The notes under the pieces are model-generated. The model did no database searches, was not told where the DNA came from, and worked only from the letters and a program-made list of their open reading frames with translations. A stretch of 16,341 nt of DNA from VGRF01 sp964460485 (GTDB lineage Bacteria; Myxococcota_A; UBA9160; UBA6930). Where the stretch lies: the NCBI GenBank assembly GCA_964460485.1, contig CAYWRY010000095.1:1-16341 (forward strand), in the 5' to 3' direction. The translations under genes were made by a program, and so were the position numbers. This document shows, piece after piece, positions 10,771 to 16,341 of this stretch (position 1 is its first letter; each line of letters starts with the position of its first letter).

Positions 10771-11152
10771 TCACTTCCGCGCCCGCCGCCTCCGATACAG
10801 CCACGCGAGCGGCGGCACCCCGAGCGCGAGCTCGAAGCCCACCCCGCAGGCAGAGGCGGTCGCCGTAGCGATCGCGTCGCAGCCTTGCAGGGGCGGGCCC
10901 TCCTGCACGCGGCCGCTCAGGCAGGCCTCGGTGTCGCCTGCCGCGATCCCCGTCTCCTGGATCGGGAACGCGACGACCAGGTCCACGAGGCCATCGGCGT
11001 CGACGTCCCGGAGCGCCGGCCCCGCGTCGCCGCGGACGGGCTCGGCGGCGGCCGGGCCGAAGGCGAGCGTCTCCACGTCGACGTCGCGGACGTCGAGCGT
11101 GGCCGAGCCGAGGAGCGCGACCGGGAGCATGCCGGTGGAGAAGGGATCGACG
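10771..11152 (-). repeat. Intact copy of a ~0.38-kb direct repeat (other copy 9632-10016)
   Basis: This 3' segment of the VCBS/ASPIC gene aligns at DNA level, in the same orientation, with the relic at 9632-10016. For example ACAGCCACGCGAGCGGCGG begins at 9657 and again at 10797, and CGAGCGCGAGCTCGAAGCC and AAGGCGAGCGTCTC are also shared. The two copies bracket the hicB-hicA pair. The divergence and indels are confined to the left copy, indicating that it is the decayed one. Confidence 0.8.
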
Positions 11153-12759
11153 AGATTCCCGGGGTTCCCCGGCTTCACGTCGATCGCGACGGGCAGGGGC
11201 TCGGTGATGGTGAGGAACTGCCGCGGCGCGACACCGTGAAGCTCCTGCACCACGCCCGACGGCCACTCGACGCGCACGGTGTCGATGCGCGCGGCGTCGG
11301 CGAGCCCGAACTCGGCGTTGAGGCTCTGCATCGTGCCCAGGCTGTCGCCAGCGATGATCTCGCGCAGCAACCAGCGGCTTGCGCCCCGGAACGTCGCCTG
11401 GACACGCACCTTCGCGCCGATCGCCGAGCGGTTCGAGACCGTGCCGACGAGCTTCACGTTCAGCCACGCGTTCGCGTTGCCGTCGTTGTGGAAGAGCGTC
11501 GCGGTCTTCGTCGTGGGAGCAAAGACGCCGCGCACACCGTTCAAGTCGAGGAAGCCGTCGTTGTCGTAGTCGACCCACGCGAGGATGCCGATGCCGCCGG
11601 GCTCCTCGGGCACGGCTCCGTCCGTCACCTTCGCGAACGTGCCATCGCCGTTGTTTCGGTAGAGCAGCGTGCGGTTGGGGTTCGGCGTCGGGAATGTTAG
11701 GTCGGCGGTTCCCACCGCCAGATCGACGAAGCCGTCGTTGTCGTAGTCGCCCCACCCGCACGAGGCGAAGAACGAGGTCGAGGTCGGCAGCGGCTCGAGC
11801 TCGGGCGTGCTCGTCCCGACGCGAGAGAAAGTGCCGCCGCCGTCGTTGTGATAGAGCGCGTTGTCCGAGCTGGCGTTCGTGATGAAAACGTCCTGGCGCC
11901 CGTCGTTGTCGTAGTCGGCCCAGCAGACGGCGAACGTCCCGCGCTCGTCTCGATTGCTCAGGCCACCGTTCGTCACGCGCGTGAACGCGCCCGCACCGTC
12001 GTTGCGATAGAGCACGTTGGTGACGCGAATGCGCGTTCCGATGCGCGCAAAGACCCGCGTCGCGTGCAGGTCGATGTCGCCGTCGCCGTCGTAGTCCACC
12101 CACGAACGGCCTTCGCTGCCGCCGGTCGTCTGGTCGTCGATCAACACGTGGCTCGCGAGCTCCGTGAACGTGCCGTCTCCCTCGTTGTGGTAGAGGTGGT
12201 TGTAGTCGTCGTGCGCGCCGATGAAGAGATCGACGAATCCGTCGTTGTCGTAGTCGCCCAGGCTCGCGCCGTGGAAGCCGTGGACGAAGGGCGAACGCGA
12301 GATCCCGGTGTCGGTCCACGCGAACGTGCCGTCGCCGTTGTTCCGGTAGAGCATGTTGCTCCCCACCTCGGGCTGACCGGACGTGACGACCAAGTCGAGG
12401 TCGCCGTCGTTGTCGGTGTCGCCCCAAGCCGCGCTGTGCTGATTGCTCGCGATCTTCGGCATCGCCGCATCCTCGACGAGCGTGAAGCCGAGATCGCCGT
12501 CGTTGCGATAGAGGTAGTTGCGGGTGGACTGGATCTGGGCGCCGAGGAACGCGTCGAGGTCGCCGTCGTCGTCGAAGTCGCCCCACGCGCTCGTGGTCCA
12601 GTTCGCAACCTCTGTCACGAGGGGACCCTCGGTGACCTTCGTGAACGAGGCGCCTTGGTCGAAGCGGTGAGCCTGGGCGCGCGCGGGCGTCGGGGCGAAG
12701 GAGCTGGCGGCCAGGAAGAGCAGCGCGAGCGTGGAAGCGTGTGATCGTCGGCAGCGCAT
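10771..12759 (-). CDS. Secreted VCBS/FG-GAP repeat protein with ASPIC (UnbV) domain and C-terminal sorting-type tail
   Basis: This is a predicted surface protein of 662 aa. ATG at 12759 follows GGGAGG by 8 bases and starts a signal peptide (cleavage about A28-Q29). Seven D-[YFT]-D-x-D-G-x-x-D loops (e.g. DYDNDGFVDLF) alternate with L-Y-R-N-[ND]-G-D-G-T-F, as in a calcium-binding integrin-like beta-propeller. Residues about 440-522 (RSAIGAKVRV, WPSGVVQELHG, QFLTITEP) match the ASPIC/UnbV domain that usually follows such propellers. A module resembling IDVKPGN, LPVALLGS and DVETLAFGP comes next. The end is Cys638-Gly, a hydrophobic stretch and RRRRARK, resembling sorting signals such as MYXO-CTERM. 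It starts 69 bases after the anti-sigma gene. The function is unknown; candidates are adhesion or cell-surface display. Confidence 0.93.
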   Translation of the reverse strand: MRCRRSHASTLALLFLAASSFAPTPARAQAHRFDQGASFTKVTEGPLVTEVANWTTSAWGDFDDDGDLDAFLGAQIQSTRNYLYRNDGDLGFTLVEDAAMPKIASNQHSAAWGDTDNDGDLDLVVTSGQPEVGSNMLYRNNGDGTFAWTDTGISRSPFVHGFHGASLGDYDNDGFVDLFIGAHDDYNHLYHNEGDGTFTELASHVLIDDQTTGGSEGRSWVDYDGDGDIDLHATRVFARIGTRIRVTNVLYRNDGAGAFTRVTNGGLSNRDERGTFAVCWADYDNDGRQDVFITNASSDNALYHNDGGGTFSRVGTSTPELEPLPTSTSFFASCGWGDYDNDGFVDLAVGTADLTFPTPNPNRTLLYRNNGDGTFAKVTDGAVPEEPGGIGILAWVDYDNDGFLDLNGVRGVFAPTTKTATLFHNDGNANAWLNVKLVGTVSNRSAIGAKVRVQATFRGASRWLLREIIAGDSLGTMQSLNAEFGLADAARIDTVRVEWPSGVVQELHGVAPRQFLTITEPLPVAIDVKPGNPGNLVDPFSTGMLPVALLGSATLDVRDVDVETLAFGPAAAEPVRGDAGPALRDVDADGLVDLVVAFPIQETGIAAGDTEACLSGRVQEGPPLQGCDAIATATASACGVGFELALGVPPLAWLYRRRRARK

Positions 12760-12828
12760 GGCATGAGCCTCCCGCGTAGTCGTGTCTGCGCTCGCGGCCG
12801 AATCGGATCAGGTCGCCGCGTGGCGGCC

Positions 12829-14211
12829 TCACGGCTCGGGGGGGGGGCTCGCCGCGGCGGCGACCCCCACTTGCTCGAGCAGCGCGGCGCGGTGCTTGGC
12901 GAGCAGCTCGTTCTCGGGCTGCGCCGCGCTCCAGCGGGCGAGCTGGTCGTAGGCGTCGTACCAGAAGCCGGTCTCGGCATAGGCGTGAACGGCGCGCGCG
13001 TGCGCCTCCGCGAGGCGCGCGGCGAGGGCGGCATCTGGCTGCGTGAAACGGATCGCGCCGCCCGAGACGAGGTCGCGCGAGCGCCGCGCCGGGTCGCGCA
13101 CCAGCGCCACGAACCATTGATGACTCACGCCCGGCGCGAGCCGCACGCCGCGCTCGCGCAGCGAGATCGCGTGGATGCCCGCGGCGTGCGGGCCTGGGAG
13201 CATCGCATCGAGCAGCGGCGCGCTCGCGTCCTCGCGCACAATGGAGATCGCGATGGCGAACGGCGTCGGCTCGGGCAGTAGCCAGTAAAGAGTCGGGGAC
13301 TCGCGCGTGGTCGCGCCGAGCTGTGCGGGCGCGAGCGCCTGTGGGTTCGGTGCCCTCGAGTCGGGGGTGCGCCCGACCGCCGCGATGCGCACGATCGGGC
13401 CGGCGTCCGCGGGCGGCTCGTAGCGCGGCGGCTCGCGTGGCACGAGCGCGAGATCGAGGGGTGCTCCGTCGGGAGTCGCCGCGTCCGCGGGGCTTGACGC
13501 GGAGTCGAGCGCGGGGCTCGGAGAGCTCCCGGGCGGAGCGATCACGATTCGCGCTGCGTCCTGCGGCGCGGGCGGAGAGGCCGGAGGACGTTGCGTTGGG
13601 GCCGCAGGCAGGGCGCTCGCGCGCTCGTCAGCGCCTGGGCGCGGGGGACTGGGCGTTTGGGCGATTTGGGGAGAGAACGCGGTTGGCTGCGTCGGCGCGC
13701 CTTCGTCGCGGGCGCGCAGCAGCACCACGGCGACTACGACGACTACCGCTGCCGAGAGCGTGAACGCGGGCGCGCGCAGCGGCGCGAGCAGCCACTCGCG
13801 CCAGCGCACGGCCCCCCGCGCAGCGCGCGGCTCCGCAGGCAGCTCTGCGGCCGCGGCGGCTCGGAGCGAAGCCAGATCGAAGCGCATCAACACGCCCAGC
13901 TCCGTGCGGCAGGCCGCGCACTTCGCGAGGTGGCTCGCGACGCGCGCTCGCGCGTTCGCGTCCAGATCCGCGTGCTGCTCCGCGTAGGCGACTAGGTGCC
14001 CAGGGCTCGGATGCGCGGGTGGCCCCGACTGCTCGGCTTCCAGCACCGCCGCGAGCGCGGCAAACGCGCCCACTTCGCGCGTGCAATCGGCGCAGCGCGG
14101 GTAGTGCGCGCGGAAGAGCGCGAACTCTTCCGCGCGCGGATCGAGTGCGAAGCCAGCGAGGTCGAGCTCGTGCGCCCGAGTACAGCGGATCAGCTCGTCG
14201 TTGGCTGTCAC
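12829..14211 (-). CDS. Membrane zinc-finger anti-sigma factor fused to a periplasmic DUF928-like domain
   Basis: This 460-aa protein probably holds the neighbouring ECF sigma factor at the inner membrane. GTG at 14211 follows AAAGGG by 7 bases. The cytoplasmic part has two H-x3-C-x2-C zinc-binding modules: His36/Cys40/Cys43 and His94/Cys98/Cys101, the ZAS pattern. One transmembrane helix (about 149-166) comes next, then an extracytoplasmic Pro/Ala/Ser-rich linker (about 170-295). Residues about 296-452 resemble DUF928: ESPTLYWLLPEPTPFAI, LLDAMLPGPHAAGIHAISL, LAPGVSHQWFVALVRDPARR, HAYAETGFWYDAYDQLA and a closing LLEQVGV. DUF928 is of unknown function and is known to me mainly from cyanobacterial loci with TPS exoproteins and ShlB transporters. 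The sigma gene ends 53 bases upstream and tpsB precedes that, so the domain may sense TPS activity (inferred). A run of ten C precedes the stop. Confidence 0.85.
   Translation of the reverse strand: MTANDELIRCTRAHELDLAGFALDPRAEEFALFRAHYPRCADCTREVGAFAALAAVLEAEQSGPPAHPSPGHLVAYAEQHADLDANARARVASHLAKCAACRTELGVLMRFDLASLRAAAAAELPAEPRAARGAVRWREWLLAPLRAPAFTLSAAVVVVVAVVLLRARDEGAPTQPTAFSPQIAQTPSPPRPGADERASALPAAPTQRPPASPPAPQDAARIVIAPPGSSPSPALDSASSPADAATPDGAPLDLALVPREPPRYEPPADAGPIVRIAAVGRTPDSRAPNPQALAPAQLGATTRESPTLYWLLPEPTPFAIAISIVREDASAPLLDAMLPGPHAAGIHAISLRERGVRLAPGVSHQWFVALVRDPARRSRDLVSGGAIRFTQPDAALAARLAEAHARAVHAYAETGFWYDAYDQLARWSAAQPENELLAKHRAALLEQVGVAAAASPPPEP
12838..12847 (-). repeat. Homopolymer C10 at the 3' end of the anti-sigma gene
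   Basis: Ten consecutive G on the plus strand encode S-P-P-P three codons before the stop (final residues E, P). Slippage would leave the DUF928 domain untouched but change the C-terminus. Loss of one C extends the frame into the start of the next gene, to 12615. Gain of one opens a very long antisense-type frame. It could be phase-variable or simply error-prone to sequence. Confidence 0.6.
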
Positions 14212-14225
14212 GGAGCGGCCCTTTC

Positions 14226-14237
14226 ACAGCTAGCTGT
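14226..14237. promoter_or_regulatory. 12-base perfect palindrome between sigma and anti-sigma genes
   Basis: ACAGCTAGCTGT is a perfect 12-base palindrome in the 53-base gap between the sigma stop (14265) and the anti-sigma GTG (14211), just upstream of its AAAGGG ribosome site. It could be an operator for a dimeric regulator or form a small hairpin that limits anti-sigma translation. Its sequence matches no operator I recognise. Confidence 0.35.
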
Positions 14238-14264
14238 TAGGGACTCGGCGTTGCGCATCGCAGC

Positions 14265-14828
14265 TCACTCTCGTTCCGGCTCGCGCGCGAACTCGAGCCG
14301 AAGCTGCGCCAGCGCCTCGCGCAGGTACCGCTTCAGCGAGCCGAGCGGGATGCCGGTCGATGCCGCGGCCTCCTCGTAGGTGAGGCCGCCAAAATAGACC
14401 GCGAGCAGCGAGGCGCGCTGCTTGTCCGGCACGCGCGCGAGCGCGCGGCGCAGATCCTCGCGCGCGGGGCGGTCGAGCGGAATCGACGACTCCGGTTCGC
14501 CGCGCTCGATCCAATCGGCCCACGCGAGCACTTCGCCCCTGCGCACGCGCAGGTGGTGTTTCAGGCGGTCGACGTACTTGAAGCGCGCGAGGCTGCGCAG
14601 ATAGCCGAGCGCAGCGGCGCGATCGCGGAGACGTCCCTGGCGCAGCGCGAGCGCCGCCGCGAACACGACCTCCTGGATCAAGTCCTCCCACTCGTCTCGA
14701 AAATCGTAGGCGTTCCAGCGCGTGAGGAACCCGTTCACGAGGCGGATCAGCTGCGCGAGCGCGAGCCGATCGCCCGCGACCATTCGCTCGATCACGGCCG
14801 CCCAGTCCTGTTCGCGCGCGCTCGTCAC
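14265..14828 (-). CDS. ECF-type RNA polymerase sigma factor
   Basis: This 187-aa sigma-70 family protein has only regions 2 and 4. GTG at 14828 overlaps the tpsB stop by 4 bases (GTGA); the open frame extends to 15014 only as a tpsB shadow. Region 2 spans about 15-95, with LIRLVNGFLTRW, DEWEDLIQEVVFAAAL (region 2.2) and FKYVDRLKHHLR (2.4). Region 4 spans about 125-178: DLRRALARVPDKQRASLLAV, then the helix-turn-helix LTYEEAAASTGIPLGSLKRY (149-168). It lacks a long C-terminal extension. The anti-sigma gene follows 53 bases downstream, the classic sigma/anti-sigma order. Translational coupling to the transporter gene suggests it controls the surface-protein genes nearby. Its target promoters are not evident from this window. 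I do not assign a numbered ECF group. Confidence 0.93.
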   Translation of the reverse strand: MTSAREQDWAAVIERMVAGDRLALAQLIRLVNGFLTRWNAYDFRDEWEDLIQEVVFAAALALRQGRLRDRAAALGYLRSLARFKYVDRLKHHLRVRRGEVLAWADWIERGEPESSIPLDRPAREDLRRALARVPDKQRASLLAVYFGGLTYEEAAASTGIPLGSLKRYLREALAQLRLEFAREPERE

Positions 14829-16341
14829 AAGCTCGCCGTGAGGCGGAAGTGGAGGCCGGAGTCCTGAGCGTCGCGTTCCACGGGCGCCGGCACGTCGCGC
14901 AGCGCTTCGGCCCAATAGATCTCGCCGCGCAGCCAGCGCGCGAGAGGGACGCGCAGGCCCCCGCCTAGGCTCACGAGCGTACGCGGCGCGCGCTCGGCAC
15001 GGGACGGGTTCCACGAGTGCCCGATGTCGGCGAACACCGCGAGCTGAACGCCCTCAGCATCAACCCGGCGCCGCCACAGCGGGACGCGCAGCTCGAGCGA
15101 GGCAGACAGGCCGTCGTCGCGAACGAGCTGGCTCTCCCGATAGCCCCGTACGCTCGCGTGGCCGCCCACCGGAAATTGCTCGAGGGACAGCAAGGGCCGG
15201 CTCGCGAGCTGGATGTCGAAGCGCGCCAGCAGCTCTGCGCTCGCCCAGCGCCGCACCCCCTGGAGCTGCGCCAGCCAAGCGAAGAACTGCCCGTCGGGAA
15301 CGCCGCCCGCGTTCTTCGTCGCGCCCAGCGCGTCCAGGCCAAAGCTCAGCTGCGAGCGCAGCGCGATCGCGTGCCGCGCGTCGCGCTGCACGAAGTCCGA
15401 GCGCACGCGCAGCACGGCGACACGGCTGCGGCCGGCGTGTGGGCCGGGCGAGAAGGAGAACGGCTCGCCGAGCAGGAAGGTCTCGCTCTCCCGATGTTCG
15501 GCCACGAGTGCGAGGTCGAGCTGGCGTGAGCGCGAACGGTAGAGCGGCTGGCGCAGCGTGAGCGCGATCGTGCGCGAGTTGCTGGTGATGTCGACGGCGT
15601 CGAAGGGCGCCTCCACGACGTCGCTCTCGCCCCTGCGATAAGCGACACCGAGCGCGGTGTCCCAGCGCGTGAGCGGCAGCTCGTAGCCGATTTCCCAGTC
15701 GAGCAGGCCGCGCGTGCCCGACACCGCGCCGTGTAGGGTGTCGCCGCGCCCGGTGAGGTTGCGATGGCCGAGTTCGAGCTCGCCGCCCATCGCGCCGACG
15801 CTCGGCGACTCGTAATTGTCGAAGGCGCCTAGGGCGTAACAAGGATTTGCTTCGTCGATCCGCACCCACAAGCGCGCCTCGCCCGGCCGCTCGCCCGGCG
15901 AGAGCGCGGCGTCGACGCGCTCGACGCGCGGGTCTTGCAGCAGAAGTTGCAGCTCGCGCTCGAGCGCGAGCACGTCGAGTGGCTCGCGCGCGCCCCGGCG
16001 CAGGCGCGGCACGACGTAGCTCTCGCGCAGTCGGTGCTCGCCTTCGATCTCGATGCTCGCGAGCCGCCCCTCGACGATCGCGTACTCGACCACGCCTTCG
16101 CGCACTTCTTGATCTGGCAGCAGCGCGCCCGAGGTCACGTACCCCGCGCGCAGGTAGAGCGCCGTGAGTGCGTCGCGCAGCGCAAGCAGATCTTCGCTGG
16201 AGAGCGCGCGTCCGAGGTACGGCGCTGCGACGCGCGCGAGCTCCGCCTGCGAGAACACCGTGCTCCCGACAATGCGGAAATCCTGCACGACGACTCTCGG
16301 CGAGTCGGAGAGAGGCGAGCCCTCTTGGGCGTTCGGCTGCG
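14825..16341 (-). CDS. Two-partner secretion transporter, ShlB/FhaC/HecB family (5' end beyond window)
   Basis: TpsB proteins are Omp85-superfamily outer-membrane barrels that translocate TpsA exoproteins. The frame stays open to the right edge (last codons read QPNAQEGSPLSDSPRVV), so the GTG at 16288 is probably internal and a signal peptide plus some 30-60 residues are missing; 504 residues are visible. POTRA domains include FRIVGSTVFSQAELARV, then LYLRAGYVTSGALLPDQEVR and VEYAIVEGRLASIEIEG. The barrel shows GHRNLTGRGDTLHGAVSGTRG and the family signature VRGYRES (loop L6 tip), followed by strands ending in FRLTASL, a normal outer-membrane C-terminus with a penultimate polar and final hydrophobic residue. 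The only TpsA in the window is 5 kb downstream at 6777-9608. The stop overlaps the sigma gene, so this gene is the first visible one of a tpsB-sigma-anti-sigma operon. Confidence 0.95.
   Translation of the reverse strand, partial: QPNAQEGSPLSDSPRVVVQDFRIVGSTVFSQAELARVAAPYLGRALSSEDLLALRDALTALYLRAGYVTSGALLPDQEVREGVVEYAIVEGRLASIEIEGEHRLRESYVVPRLRRGAREPLDVLALERELQLLLQDPRVERVDAALSPGERPGEARLWVRIDEANPCYALGAFDNYESPSVGAMGGELELGHRNLTGRGDTLHGAVSGTRGLLDWEIGYELPLTRWDTALGVAYRRGESDVVEAPFDAVDITSNSRTIALTLRQPLYRSRSRQLDLALVAEHRESETFLLGEPFSFSPGPHAGRSRVAVLRVRSDFVQRDARHAIALRSQLSFGLDALGATKNAGGVPDGQFFAWLAQLQGVRRWASAELLARFDIQLASRPLLSLEQFPVGGHASVRGYRESQLVRDDGLSASLELRVPLWRRRVDAEGVQLAVFADIGHSWNPSRAERAPRTLVSLGGGLRVPLARWLRGEIYWAEALRDVPAPVERDAQDSGLHFRLTASL

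Noticed and set aside
9523..11700. 725-codon plus-strand open frame
   Set aside because: It is antisense to the VCBS gene and contains hicBA in other frames. Its composition is shadow-like and it has no motif.
10004..13117. 1037-codon minus-strand open frame across the VCBS gene, hicBA and the intergenic region
   Set aside because: It is an Arg-rich shadow frame with no recognisable domain. It is explained by high GC and by the real genes in other frames.
14829..15014. Extension of the sigma factor frame to 15014
   Set aside because: It is a Pro/Arg-rich shadow of tpsB. The GTG at 14828 gives a normal-length two-region ECF sigma factor.

Overview
The window is GC-rich, tightly packed bacterial DNA from a Gram-negative organism. 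An outer-membrane two-partner secretion (TPS) transporter, Sec-signal surface proteins with D-x-D-G calcium-binding-like repeats, a MopE-like repeat protein and a Cys/hydrophobic/Arg C-terminal tail together suggest a deltaproteobacterial-grade lineage (Myxococcota, Desulfobacterota or Binatota type). No rRNA or other taxonomic marker is present, so this placement is an inference.

Left part, + strand (1-4410): housekeeping. The 3' nine-tenths of alaS (alanyl-tRNA synthetase, cut by the left edge) overlaps by 4 bases (GTGA) a long, insertion-containing ispG (isoprenoid precursor synthesis, MEP pathway).

Middle, - strand (4439-9608): two exported proteins that are probably co-transcribed. A TpsA-type filamentous-haemagglutinin exoprotein is followed 64 bases later by a beta-helix protein that ends in eleven MopE-like C-D-D-G-x-D-N-D-G-D-G repeats. 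Upstream of tpsA (9632-10016) lies the frameshifted 3' relic of a gene paralogous to the integrin-like repeat gene further right.

10292-10705, + strand: a small HicB/HicA toxin-antitoxin pair. It lies between the relic and the intact copy of the same C-terminal module and runs against all its neighbours.

Right part, - strand (10771 to the right edge): transcription runs from the edge through tpsB (TPS transporter, cut by the edge), an ECF-type sigma factor overlapping tpsB by 4 bases, and a membrane protein joining two zinc-finger anti-sigma modules, one transmembrane helix, a Pro/Ala-rich linker and a DUF928-like domain. A secreted VCBS/ASPIC repeat protein with a sorting-signal-like tail follows.

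How it may work together: DUF928 proteins are known to me mainly as cyanobacterial genes near TPS exoproteins and ShlB-type transporters. Here that domain is on the periplasmic side of an anti-sigma factor whose partner sigma gene overlaps the transporter gene. I infer a regulated surface-protein export locus in which the state of the TPS channel or its cargo is signalled across the inner membrane to an ECF sigma factor. This is the most interesting feature of the window.
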